Positions 1-7,068 of a stretch of DNA of 14,900 nt are shown piece after piece (positions within the stretch are counted from its first letter, which is position 1; each line of letters opens with the position of its first letter). A program made the position numbers and the translations under genes. A model generated the notes under the pieces. The model saw only the letters and a program-made list of their open reading frames with translations, searched no databases and was not told where the DNA came from. Source of the DNA: an uncultured Bacilli bacterium (GTDB lineage: Bacteria; Bacillota_I; Bacilli_A; RF39; UBA660); contig CANQFO010000022.1 in assembly GCA_947599755.1 (NCBI GenBank), positions 1 through 14,900 of the forward strand. Direction: 5' to 3'.

Positions 1-17
1 TATAAATTAGGTACACT

Positions 18-61
18 AAATTTATAACATATTTCTTATGCAAGAAATATGCCATAAATTT
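18..61 (-). other. Long imperfect hairpin, possible leader structure
   Basis: An inverted repeat is visible. An inner perfect 10-bp stem (28-37 with 42-51) closes a 4-base ATGC loop, and an outer 8-bp stem (18-25 with 54-61) is separated from it by a 2x2 internal loop. Neither strand has a T-run just after the hairpin, so it does not look like a standard intrinsic terminator. It lies beyond the terminator of the lipoprotein gene and just past a TATACT box read leftwards, so it may sit in the 5' leader of the next minus-strand gene outside the window. That role is inference. Confidence 0.4.
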
Positions 62-67
62 CTTAAC

Positions 68-94
68 AGTATAACATAAAAAAAGAAATAACAA
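68..94 (-). promoter_or_regulatory. Weak candidate promoter for a gene left of the window
   Basis: Read on the minus strand, TATACT (68-73) is preceded by TTGTTA with a spacer of only 15 bases. The -10 matches the consensus well, but the -35 is poor and the spacing is short. It lies immediately downstream of a terminator, which is where a new transcription unit would start. No gene is visible inside the window to confirm it. Confidence 0.25.
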
Positions 95-123
95 AATAAA
101 AAGTAATGAAACAAGTTCATCAC
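85..123 (-). terminator. Intrinsic terminator after the lipoprotein gene
   Basis: On the minus strand an 8-bp stem (116-123 with 103-110, one G-U pair) encloses a 5-base loop. It is followed by a T-rich tail running TACTTTTTATTTTG and then a further T-run near 81-88. It begins ten bases after the lipoprotein stop codon and probably ends the whole pseudouridine synthase-nagZ-asnS-lipoprotein unit. Confidence 0.7.
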
Positions 124-132
124 CATTTAAAT

Positions 133-780
133 TTATTGTTCAAATAAACCATGAATTTTTTGTCTATCCATATCACTAATATCTTGCACTTTCCATGTAT
201 TATTTTCTTTAATAAGATTAAAAGTAATTTCATATTTCACTTTATCCGTAACATTCTTTAACTGTTTAATTTTATAATCAATATACTTAGAATCTTTACT
301 TTCTGCAGAATCTTTTTTAGAATTATCATCCTTATCTTCTTCTGAAGAATCCTCCGTAGTACTATCTTTAGTATCATCTACATCATCATCTGTATCAATT
401 GTTGCCTTAGCAGAAGAATCATCAAATTCCTCAGGATGCTCATTATAATAATCTTTTGATTTCGCAATGGAACTAGCATAATCATAAACTTCAATTTCTA
501 CATCAACAATAGCATTATCTCCATCTATCGTTTCATTTTTGATTTTATATGACAAATTTTGATATTGCTTCTCCATCAAAGCTCGGTAATCCTTTTTTTG
601 TTCATCACTCATTGTATCATCAGAAGCAATTACACTATCAAGTTGAGCAAGAACTTCACTATCCATAGATTGATACTTTCCTAAAAATTCTTCCACACGC
701 TCAGTCGGAGTATTTAAAGAATTTGTACAACCAGCAAACAAAAGTAATAGAAAAGACAAACTTAATATTAACTTTTTCAC
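133..780 (-). CDS. Putative lipoprotein with acidic low-complexity linker
   Basis: A 215-aa surface lipoprotein of unknown function. The N-terminus is KK followed by a leucine-rich hydrophobic stretch ending in the lipobox LFAGC, so Cys18 should be lipidated and the protein anchored on the outer face of the membrane. Residues about 20-115 look mixed helix and strand. Residues about 119-165 are almost entirely Asp, Glu, Ser, Thr and Lys. The C-terminal 50 residues are strand-like and contain NNTWKVQDIS, a pattern common in NTF2-like or DUF4878-type lipoproteins; this family assignment is only a guess. The start is GTG at 780, because GGAGG lies 7 bases upstream. An upstream in-frame ATG at 795 would place that Shine-Dalgarno site inside the gene. 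It lies 76 bases after asnS with no convincing promoter, so it is probably cotranscribed. Confidence 0.8.
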   Translation of the reverse strand: MKKLILSLSFLLLLFAGCTNSLNTPTERVEEFLGKYQSMDSEVLAQLDSVIASDDTMSDEQKKDYRALMEKQYQNLSYKIKNETIDGDNAIVDVEIEVYDYASSIAKSKDYYNEHPEEFDDSSAKATIDTDDDVDDTKDSTTEDSSEEDKDDNSKKDSAESKDSKYIDYKIKQLKNVTDKVKYEITFNLIKENNTWKVQDISDMDRQKIHGLFEQ

Positions 781-787
781 TATTATT

Positions 788-792
788 CCTCC
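788..792 (-). promoter_or_regulatory. Shine-Dalgarno site fixing a GTG start
   Basis: GGAGG on the minus strand lies 7 bases before GTG at 780. This ideal spacing selects the GTG codon rather than the ATG 15 bases further upstream, which has no such site. Confidence 0.75.
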
Positions 793-856
793 CATTTATA
801 GAATGAGTAAGAATTTAGATTTTATACCAAAAATTTTATAAATAAAAAAGAAAAAA

Positions 857-2239
857 TCAAAAATCACAATGATTTGGTACTCTAGGATAAGCAATAACAT
901 CACGAATATTATCAATTCCTGTTAAATACATAATCAACCGTTCAAATCCCATACCAAATCCAGAATGAACACAACCACCATACTGCCGTAATTTTAAATA
1001 CCAATCAAGCGTTTCAGTATCCATCTTCATTTGCTTCATCCGATCAACTAACAAATCATATCGTTCCTCTCTTTGTGATCCTCCCATTAATTCACCAGAA
1101 CCTGGAACTAATAAATCAACAGCTGCAACAGTTTCCTGATCATCATTAAGTCTCATATAAAATGCCTTAATATCCTTTGGCCAATCATATACAAAAACAG
1201 GAGCATGAAATTTCTCTTCCGTCAAATATTTTTCATGTTCACGAGCTAAATCTTCTCCATACTGAGGAATAAATTCAAATTTTTGATTTGCCTCTTTTAA
1301 AATTGTAATTGCCTCACGATGCGTAATACGAACAGCTGGTTTAGAAACAACAACATTTAATTTTTTTAAAAGACCCGGTTCAACAAAACGTTCAAAAAAT
1401 TCCATCTCACAAGAACAATGATCAATCACATAAGTAACAACGTATCGTAACATTTCCTCCATAATATCCATATCTTTGGTCAAATCGCAAAAAGCAATCT
1501 CTGGCTCAATCATCCAAAATTCAGAAGCATGAGTTTTAGTATTAGAATTTTCTGCACGAAAAGTAGGACCAAAAGTATAAACTTTTTTATACGCCAAAGC
1601 AAAAGTCTCAGCTTGAAGTTGACCAGATACAGTTAAAGAAGTCTTTTTTCCAAAAAAATCATCATCATATTGAACATTTCCATCATGATCTTTAGGAACA
1701 TTTTCCATATTCAAAGTAGTAACCTGAAACATTTCCCCTGCTCCCTCACAATCACTAGCAGTAATAATTGGAGCATGAAAATAAATATACCCTCTTTCTT
1801 GAAAATACTGATGAATAGCAAAAGAAGCAACACTTCTAACCCGAAATACCGCTTGAAACAAATTCGTCCTTGGTCTCAAATACGCTTGTTCCCTTAAAAA
1901 CTCTCTAGAATGTTTTTTAGGTTGAATAGGATAATCCTCTAAACAATCTCCCAATAATATAATTTTTTTAGCTTGAATTTCAAATTCTTGTCCCTCTTTA
2001 GGAGAAGAAACAACCACTCCTTCAATACGAATAGCACTACCAATTCTTAATTTTTGAATCTCTAAAAAACCACTCAATTCTTTATCATAAACAATCTGAA
2101 TAGGAGTAAAATAAGTACCATCAGAAAATGAAATAAATCCAAATTCTTTCTGTTTACGATGATTTTTAATCCACCCTTCTAAAACAATTTCCTTATCCAT
2201 ATAATCTAAACTATGTTCAAATAATTCTTTATCAGTCAT
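857..2239 (-). CDS. asnS: Asparaginyl-tRNA synthetase
   Basis: Class IIb aminoacyl-tRNA synthetase that charges tRNA-Asn with asparagine in the cytoplasm, using ATP. The 460-aa length is normal for bacterial AsnRS. Residues about 17-95 form the OB-fold anticodon-binding domain (VLEGWIKNHR at the start). The catalytic core follows: the LTVSGQLQAE segment near 202-211, motif 2 beginning FRAENSNTKTHASEF (227-241), GGSQREERYD (386-395), and motif 3 GFGMGFERLIMYLTG (427-441), followed by NIRDVIAYPR. THASEF and GGSQREER favour AsnRS over AspRS. GGAGG with about 6 bases of spacing supports ATG at 2239. The nagZ stop TAG lies only 9 bases upstream and overlaps this ribosome binding site, implying coupled expression. 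Nothing essential appears to be missing. Confidence 0.96.
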   Translation of the reverse strand: MTDKELFEHSLDYMDKEIVLEGWIKNHRKQKEFGFISFSDGTYFTPIQIVYDKELSGFLEIQKLRIGSAIRIEGVVVSSPKEGQEFEIQAKKIILLGDCLEDYPIQPKKHSREFLREQAYLRPRTNLFQAVFRVRSVASFAIHQYFQERGYIYFHAPIITASDCEGAGEMFQVTTLNMENVPKDHDGNVQYDDDFFGKKTSLTVSGQLQAETFALAYKKVYTFGPTFRAENSNTKTHASEFWMIEPEIAFCDLTKDMDIMEEMLRYVVTYVIDHCSCEMEFFERFVEPGLLKKLNVVVSKPAVRITHREAITILKEANQKFEFIPQYGEDLAREHEKYLTEEKFHAPVFVYDWPKDIKAFYMRLNDDQETVAAVDLLVPGSGELMGGSQREERYDLLVDRMKQMKMDTETLDWYLKLRQYGGCVHSGFGMGFERLIMYLTGIDNIRDVIAYPRVPNHCDF

Positions 2240-2248
2240 AAACGCCTC

Positions 2249-3436
2249 CTAAAATAATCCATATTTATATTTCCAAGCAATAATTCTAAGTACTGCTTTC
2301 TCTAAAACTTCCCTAGAAATCACCTGATCAATAACTGCCTGATATACTTCTTGATACATTGTCTCAAAAGAAGAAGTAATAATCATATCATTTCCCGCCT
2401 GAATAGCCAAAACAGCAGCACTTCCATTCTGAACATAATCAGAAACCGCATCCATTGCTAAATCATCAGTAAGAATAATACCACTAAAATGCAAAGTATT
2501 CCTAAGTTCTCCAATCACTTTCGCACTCAAAGAAGATGGATAATTTGGATCAATAGATGTAACAACATTATGAGAAACTAAAATAGCTGGAACAGATGCC
2601 TCAATTCCACTTTTAAAAGGAAGAAAATCATTCTGAACAAAATTTTCATAACTCCTATTATCATATGCACTTCCCGTATGAGTATCCACATTATTACCGT
2701 ACCCTGGAAAATGTTTTAAACAAGAAGAAATATTTGCTTGATTTGCATATCCCACCATTTTAGAAGCAAATTCTGCGGTAAGAGTAGCATCTCTTCCAAA
2801 CGCACGATTATAAATAAAATCATTTGGATTAGTAGAAACATCCACAACTGGTGCCAAATTCAAATGAATCCCAAGACTAAGTAAAAGTTCTGCTTTTTCT
2901 TGTTCCACCTGTGCTAATAAATCATATCCACCTTGTTCATATACAGCTTTAGGAGATGGAAACTTTTGTTGTCTAAAATTAGGATAACGACTAACTCTAG
3001 TAACATATCCACCCTCTTCATCCACACCAAACATTAACGGATATCGACTACTACTTTGAAGCTGTGCTAACTCTCCCGTAATAGATTCTTTAGTATGATT
3101 TTGAAAATCCTTAGCAAAAAGAATATATCCACCAGGAAAATATTGTTGAATTTGTGAAGATGCTGTAGTTTGATCATAGCGAACCAAAAATAGCTGTCCA
3201 ATAAGTTCTTCCAAAGACATCTTTGAAACAACCTGATCAGCTAATTCATAATAAGAATAAAATAAATCACCCTTATCCCAAAGATTTTCTTTTACAGGTT
3301 TTTTAGAAAAAGATTTTTCTACACTGTCCTTTTTCTTTACTGAAACATCCTTTTTAGAAAAACAAACAAAAAAAATAACTCCACCTAACACAACAAATAT
3401 TAAAAAAACAATTCCTACTTTAATAATTTTTTTCAT
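2249..3436 (-). CDS. nagZ: Membrane-anchored GH3 beta-N-acetylhexosaminidase (NagZ-like)
   Basis: Glycoside hydrolase family 3 enzyme, 395 aa, expected to remove terminal beta-N-acetylglucosamine from muropeptides or related wall glycans. The N-terminus (about residues 5-26) is one hydrophobic segment followed by a Lys/Ser-rich linker to about residue 50, so the enzyme is probably tethered outside the membrane. This fits Gram-positive NagZ proteins, which work extracellularly. The TIM barrel shows GVDEEGG (137-143) and the NagZ signature KHFPGYG (241-247) with D251-T-H253, the Asp-His pair used as general acid/base in this subfamily. It also shows TDDLAMD (323-329), which carries the nucleophile Asp. 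The C-terminal beta-sandwich domain of larger GH3 enzymes is absent, as usual for NagZ. ATG at 3436 follows a GAGGT site that overlaps the TGA stop of the upstream gene. Confidence 0.9.
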   Translation of the reverse strand: MKKIIKVGIVFLIFVVLGGVIFFVCFSKKDVSVKKKDSVEKSFSKKPVKENLWDKGDLFYSYYELADQVVSKMSLEELIGQLFLVRYDQTTASSQIQQYFPGGYILFAKDFQNHTKESITGELAQLQSSSRYPLMFGVDEEGGYVTRVSRYPNFRQQKFPSPKAVYEQGGYDLLAQVEQEKAELLLSLGIHLNLAPVVDVSTNPNDFIYNRAFGRDATLTAEFASKMVGYANQANISSCLKHFPGYGNNVDTHTGSAYDNRSYENFVQNDFLPFKSGIEASVPAILVSHNVVTSIDPNYPSSLSAKVIGELRNTLHFSGIILTDDLAMDAVSDYVQNGSAAVLAIQAGNDMIITSSFETMYQEVYQAVIDQVISREVLEKAVLRIIAWKYKYGLF

Positions 3437-3443
3437 AAATACC

Positions 3444-4292
3444 TCACGATTTCATTATCTTTTTAAACTCTTTAGGATTAGAAACTTCAAATAAAATATC
3501 TTTCTGAATCACAGGATAATAAATTTTTAATCGATTAGCATGTAAATAAAGTCGAGGAAATCCATCATGCTTATCTCCATACTTTTTATCGCCTAAAATA
3601 GGATGGTTCAAACTCTGAAAAGCAACACGAATTTGATTTTTTCTACCTGTTTCCAAAAATATACCTATCATAGAATAGTTTGCACTTTCCTTAACTACTT
3701 TATAACGAGTAATTGCTTTTTTTCCATCATTTTTTTTACAAACATAAACCAAATGAGTCTTAGTTTCTTTTAAATTTTGAATAATCCTTCCTTCTTTTTG
3801 TAAAAAATGCCCATGAACAATTGCCGTATACTCCCTTAAACGTACCCACTCATTCCAATTTTCTTGCAATTGATTCTTTATTTTTTCATTTTTAGCAAAA
3901 ATCACAATTCCACTAGTATCTTTATCTAATCGATGAACAATAAAAACATGAGCATTTTTATCTTGATGAAATAAATACTGCCTAACCATATGATAAAGAG
4001 TTCTCTCCTTCTCCTGCAAAGTAGCAATACAAAGTAATCCACTTGGTTTATTGACAACAATAATTTGTTCATCTTCATAAACAATATCAAATGGAAAAGA
4101 ACCATTACTTTTATTTGTATCAATAGAAATAATCATTCCAGGAAATAAAGGATAATTATATTGTTTAATCAAATTTTGATTAACATAAATAGAACCATGA
4201 GTCAAATATTGTTTAATCCTTTTTTTAGGCATATCCAAATTTTCATATAAATAAGATAATAACTCACCTTCACAAGTAACCTTAATCTGCAT
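3444..4292 (-). CDS. RluA-family pseudouridine synthase
   Basis: A 282-aa RNA uridine isomerase of the RluA/RluD family, making pseudouridine in rRNA or tRNA; the exact target cannot be read from the sequence. Residues about 12-57 look like an S4-type RNA-binding domain (MPKKRIKQYLTHGSIYVN). The catalytic domain begins near residue 70 (IVYEDEQIIVVNKPSGLL) and holds the family motif HRLDKDTSG at 120-128, with Asp123 as the catalytic residue. The later motifs TGRKNQIRV (215-223) and HPILGDKKYG (230-239) are also present. The length is slightly below the roughly 300 aa of RluD. ATG at 4292 follows GGGAG at short spacing. It is the first gene after a TATAAT promoter, and its TGA stop lies 7 bases before nagZ and forms part of the nagZ ribosome binding site. 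Confidence 0.92.
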   Translation of the reverse strand: MQIKVTCEGELLSYLYENLDMPKKRIKQYLTHGSIYVNQNLIKQYNYPLFPGMIISIDTNKSNGSFPFDIVYEDEQIIVVNKPSGLLCIATLQEKERTLYHMVRQYLFHQDKNAHVFIVHRLDKDTSGIVIFAKNEKIKNQLQENWNEWVRLREYTAIVHGHFLQKEGRIIQNLKETKTHLVYVCKKNDGKKAITRYKVVKESANYSMIGIFLETGRKNQIRVAFQSLNHPILGDKKYGDKHDGFPRLYLHANRLKIYYPVIQKDILFEVSNPKEFKKIMKS

Positions 4293-4316
4293 AAAACTCC
4301 CTCATCTCTTAAAGTT

Positions 4317-4345
4317 ATTATAGTACAAATTAAATAAATAAACAA
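4317..4345 (-). promoter_or_regulatory. Sigma-A-type promoter for the pseudouridine synthase-nagZ-asnS unit
   Basis: A perfect TATAAT (4317-4322) is preceded by a 17-base spacer and TTGTTT (4340-4345). It lies 25 bases upstream of the pseudouridine synthase start, in the only sizeable gap (81 bases) between the two gene clusters. The -35 matches only TTG of TTGACA, so strength is uncertain. Confidence 0.65.
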
Positions 4346-4373
4346 ATAGAAAACCAAACAAAATAGTGATAAT

Positions 4374-5102
4374 CTAAAAAATCTGTTGAAGAGCACGTTC
4401 AAACCCCTTAGCAGAATTAGAAGAAGTAACCATTTGAGCAACCTTTTTCAAATCAAGAACTCCATCTTCCATACAAATACCAATTCCAACATGTTCCAAA
4501 ATCTCTTTATCCTCTCTATTCTTACCAAAACAAACAACAGAAGATAAAGGAATTTCTTCTTCTTCACATAGCCAAAAAACACTTGAAAAAATAGAACATT
4601 CATTAGAAACAATTTCCAAATCATACTGATTTCCAACAATATTTTGATAAAACTTAATTTGAAGATGAGATCGTTTAATCGAATGAATCACACTATGTAA
4701 TTCTTTCTTAGATGTACAATGAATAACAACTTGATCAATAGAATCACAAGAAAAATTTACATCAAACAAAGTCTTTTCCTGATCCAAAGTAAAAAAAGAA
4801 ATCTCATAATGAGAAAAAAGTTTACAAATTTTTTCTAGAATAGTTGGAGAAATAGAAATTTCTAACAAAGAAGATTTCTCATTAGCATCATATAAATAAG
4901 CACCATGAAAACAACAAATATAATCTAAAAACGGAAAATCACGATTATAATCAAGAATAGATTTTAACCCCTTAGAAGTAGTAACCATCATAGAAACACC
5001 CATTTTACGAACTCGATCAATTTCCAACATAGTAGAAATAGGAATAGATTCTTCTTGATCAACAACAATCTGAAAAAAATCAGCAACAACTAAGTTATAC
5101 AT
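4374..5102 (-). CDS. Degenerate HAD/Cof-like protein, probable pseudophosphatase
   Basis: A 242-aa protein that aligns by eye along its whole length with Cof-type (HAD-IIB) sugar phosphatases. The catalytic motifs are eroded. Motif I, normally DLDGT, reads DFFQI (8-12), so the nucleophile-position Asp8 remains but the acid/base Asp is Phe10. Motif II has TTSK where TGR is usual. The motif III lysine (normally vsKg) is not present in VSNECS (165-170). Motif IV, normally GDNxND, reads GKNRED (193-198). The fold-level features remain, including FHGAYLYD (65-72, usual NGA) and the tail GICMEDGVLDLKKVAQMVTSS. The frame is intact with no stop, so it looks maintained rather than decaying. ATG at 5102 is chosen because AGGGG lies 8 bases upstream; it overlaps the PAP2 stop by 8 bases. 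A non-catalytic or binding role is inferred. Confidence 0.8.
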   Translation of the reverse strand: MYNLVVADFFQIVVDQEESIPISTMLEIDRVRKMGVSMMVTTSKGLKSILDYNRDFPFLDYICCFHGAYLYDANEKSSLLEISISPTILEKICKLFSHYEISFFTLDQEKTLFDVNFSCDSIDQVVIHCTSKKELHSVIHSIKRSHLQIKFYQNIVGNQYDLEIVSNECSIFSSVFWLCEEEEIPLSSVVCFGKNREDKEILEHVGIGICMEDGVLDLKKVAQMVTSSNSAKGFERALQQIF

Positions 5103-5709
5103 CACCATCACCCCTATGATAAACCAAATCACTCACATCAATTACAATCAAAAGTTCCATAAGTCCCAATAAATAACCCGCTAAAATATCTGTAGGATAA
5201 TGAACACCAACATAAATACGACTAATGCCAATACTCAAAATAAGAAATAAAAGAAAAATAGCTAAGGAATACTTCAAATATGGATTTTTAATTTTAGTAA
5301 AAACCAAATAAACCAAATAACCATAGATACAAACAGAAATCATAGCATGACCGCTAGGGAAAGAATATCCTCCCTGAGAAATCAAACGAAATCCATCCGG
5401 TCTATCCCTTCGAATAACTTTTTTTAATAATAAATTACTAAGCAAACAAATACAAGCAGAAGAACCCAACGTAATTCCATATTGATTTCTAAAAACAAGA
5501 AGAAAGAAAAATACAACAACAACTACCCATACTGTATTACCAAATTTAGTAACAACTTTAAAAAAATGATCAAAAAAATCACATCGCATACGAAAAATAA
5601 AAGAAGAAATAGGATAATCAATAAGATGAGATTGAGAAAAAAGAACCAATCCTAATATAAAACAAAACAAACAAAATAAACTACCAAAAACAATCATTTT
5701 CTTTTTCAT
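5095..5709 (-). CDS. PAP2-family membrane phosphatase
   Basis: A 204-aa integral membrane lipid phosphatase of the PAP2/PgpB/BcrC type, likely acting on phosphatidic acid, phosphatidylglycerophosphate or undecaprenyl pyrophosphate at the outer face of the membrane; the substrate is not decided by sequence. All three signature motifs are intact: K96-x6-R103-P104, PSGH at 118-121, and SR163-164 followed by five residues and His170. About five or six hydrophobic segments are visible (around 6-26, 58-73, 79-95, 122-138, 147-165 and 174-190). ATG at 5709 has AGAGGT upstream and starts 11 bases after the pgi stop. Its last codons carry the ribosome binding site and start of the following HAD-like gene, so the two are probably translationally coupled. 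Confidence 0.92.
   Translation of the reverse strand: MKKKMIVFGSLFCLFCFILGLVLFSQSHLIDYPISSFIFRMRCDFFDHFFKVVTKFGNTVWVVVVVFFFLLVFRNQYGITLGSSACICLLSNLLLKKVIRRDRPDGFRLISQGGYSFPSGHAMISVCIYGYLVYLVFTKIKNPYLKYSLAIFLLFLILSIGISRIYVGVHYPTDILAGYLLGLMELLIVIDVSDLVYHRGDGDV
5111..5115 (-). promoter_or_regulatory. Shine-Dalgarno site of the HAD-like gene, inside PAP2
   Basis: AGGGG, continuing into TGAT, lies within the last codons of the PAP2 gene. It is 8 bases from ATG 5102 but only 2 bases from ATG 5108, so it favours 5102 as the start of the HAD-like gene. Confidence 0.55.
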
Positions 5710-5720
5710 ATATAACCTCT

Positions 5721-6920
5721 TTAATCTGATTTTTGATGAAAAAAATCAAAATTCGTATGCTGTAAAATTGCATTTTTATAAACTTCTACTCCTGGTTGAT
5801 CAAAAGGATCAACTTCAAATAAATAAGAACTAAACGTTGCACTCATCATAAAAAAATACATCAATTCACCTAAATGAAACTCATCTAAACAAGAAATACA
5901 AATCAAATTACAATAAACCCCTCCTGAACAATGAGCTTGTATAACAGAATCAAAAACAATAGAAGATAAAGAAGAAAATTCATCTTTCAAAGAAGAATTA
6001 TCTACTTGAAAAAAAGTCTCAAAAAGTACTGGATTACCCTCTTGAACAAACTGACCTAAAGAATGCAAATCCCTAGGATACAAAGTAGAAACAGGAAAAA
6101 TGCCCCTCTTCTCTTTCCCTTCACTCTCTGCAAATAATTGCTTAAGCCACTCCGTAAAAGGAAGAAATTTTTCATCATAAACACAAAAATTTTCAATCAC
6201 CTTTCCCAAATCAAACAATTTTTTTCTACAAAATGCATATCGATATGCTTCTTCTTGATAAGACTTTCCCTGAAAATATCCAGAAACAAACTGAAAAATA
6301 TCAATCGAAAATGAAAGAGGAAAAAGATGAGCAGGAGTAATCAAAGAAAATCTTCCCCCAATATTTTCTGGAATAGAAAAAGAAACAAAATGATATTGAT
6401 TGATTTGTTCACGCAAATAACCCTTAGAAAGATTAGTACAAATAATAATTCTTTTTCTCAACTCCTCCAAAGAATACTTCTCTTCCATAAACCTTTTAAT
6501 TTTTTGATAAAAAAGCACCGTCTCCATAGTATTACCACTTTTACTAACAACAAAAAGAGAAAAATCCTTCGTCCTAAGTTCCTCAAATAACTCATCTAAA
6601 TAATCACTAGATAATGTTGTACCAACATAAATAATAGGAAAAGAACAAGAATGAAAATAAGAAGAAAACAACTGATTAATAGCATAACTACCCAAATAAG
6701 AGCCACCAATTCCAACAACAACCAAACATTGTGAATGTTTCTTAACTTCATCACGAAGAGCAATAAGAGAAGAAAGCATATCAGAATCAACATCTTCAGT
6801 CCAACCAATCATTGAACTATGTTGAAATTGTTCAAAAACATCCTGTTTTTTCTTATAAAAAGAAATGTTTTCATCTTCTAACAAATCAGTAATTCTTCGA
6901 TCAAAATGAAATTGAATCAT
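5721..6920 (-). CDS. pgi: Glucose-6-phosphate isomerase
   Basis: Cytoplasmic enzyme interconverting glucose 6-phosphate and fructose 6-phosphate in glycolysis and gluconeogenesis. Its 399 residues are somewhat short beside the roughly 450 of Bacillus Pgi, but the family motifs are complete. VVGIGGSYLG is at 68-77, SKSGNTMET at 126-134 binds the phosphate, and the first signature NIGGRFSLITPAHL is at 186-199. DLHSLGQFVQEG at 284-295 carries catalytic-region His and Glu, and the second signature FDQPGVEVYK is at 373-382. The start is ATG 6920, preceded at six bases by GGAGG; a longer reading to 6959 would run through the promoter and ribosome binding site. The first gene of a cluster with PAP2 and the HAD-like gene. 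It supplies or drains the glucose 6-phosphate pool from which UDP-glucose is made, a general metabolic link only to the neighbouring glucan synthase. Confidence 0.95.
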   Translation of the reverse strand: MIQFHFDRRITDLLEDENISFYKKKQDVFEQFQHSSMIGWTEDVDSDMLSSLIALRDEVKKHSQCLVVVGIGGSYLGSYAINQLFSSYFHSCSFPIIYVGTTLSSDYLDELFEELRTKDFSLFVVSKSGNTMETVLFYQKIKRFMEEKYSLEELRKRIIICTNLSKGYLREQINQYHFVSFSIPENIGGRFSLITPAHLFPLSFSIDIFQFVSGYFQGKSYQEEAYRYAFCRKKLFDLGKVIENFCVYDEKFLPFTEWLKQLFAESEGKEKRGIFPVSTLYPRDLHSLGQFVQEGNPVLFETFFQVDNSSLKDEFSSLSSIVFDSVIQAHCSGGVYCNLICISCLDEFHLGELMYFFMMSATFSSYLFEVDPFDQPGVEVYKNAILQHTNFDFFHQKSD

Positions 6921-6926
6921 AAACGT

Positions 6927-6931
6927 CCTCC
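6927..6931 (-). promoter_or_regulatory. Shine-Dalgarno site of pgi
   Basis: GGAGG six bases before ATG 6920. It excludes the 13-residue longer reading that begins at 6959, which would lie upstream of the likely transcription start. Confidence 0.8.
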
Positions 6932-6941
6932 ATTCTTTATC

Positions 6942-6970
6942 ATTGTAACAAATTTTCAATCAAAAGTCAT
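6942..6970 (-). promoter_or_regulatory. Promoter of the pgi-PAP2-HAD unit
   Basis: TACAAT (6942-6947) lies 17 bases downstream of ATGACT (6965-6970). The -10 differs from TATAAT by one base and the -35 keeps TGAC. The predicted transcription start near 6935 leaves a leader of about 15 bases before the pgi start, just containing its GGAGG. Confidence 0.5.
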
Positions 6971-6989
6971 TAATCAGATAAGAATAAAT

Positions 6990-7065
6990 AAAAAAATTAA
7001 TAAAAAAGAAATACAATGATTACTGAACAAGTAGATTTTTTTCTACCTAAACAGATAATATTGTA
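6990..7065 (-). terminator. Probable terminator after the glucan synthase gene
   Basis: Four bases after the stop codon, TACAAT (7060-7065) can pair with ATTGTA (7012-7017). Inside are a CTG/CAG helix and a 5-bp GTAGA/TCTAC helix (7031-7035 with 7042-7046), giving an interrupted hairpin of 54 bases. On the minus strand it is followed by TTTCTTTTTTATTAATTT. The stem is weak and AT-rich, so efficiency is uncertain. Confidence 0.5.
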
Positions 7066-7068
7066 CTT

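Noticed and set aside
781..856. Separate promoter for the lipoprotein gene
   Set aside because: TATAAA-like boxes occur, but none has a reasonable -35 at 16-18 bases; in such AT-rich DNA they are expected by chance.
861..875. Terminator at the end of asnS
   Set aside because: The 6-bp AT-rich stem (AAATCA/TGATTT) lies inside the coding end and is weak, although T-runs follow. Complete termination before the lipoprotein is not convincing.
1670..1897. Plus-strand open reading frames (for example here and at 6327-6590, 9058-9402, 12865-13068)
   Set aside because: They lie antisense within clear minus-strand genes, are composed of Ser/Ile/Asn/Lys-rich low-complexity sequence and lack ribosome binding sites and recognisable motifs.
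2249..3436. NagZ as a lipoprotein
   Set aside because: Cys25 in FFVCFS does not sit in a lipobox (no L-x-[AG]-C pattern), so a membrane anchor or uncleaved signal is more likely.
4202..4441. Minus-strand open frame spanning the gap between the two gene clusters
   Set aside because: It runs through the promoter and into the pseudouridine synthase gene in another frame, with only hydrophobic random-looking sequence.
5721..6959. Longer pgi reading starting at 6959
   Set aside because: The extra 13 codons cover the likely -10 box and the GGAGG site; ATG 6920 gives the normal Pgi N-terminus.
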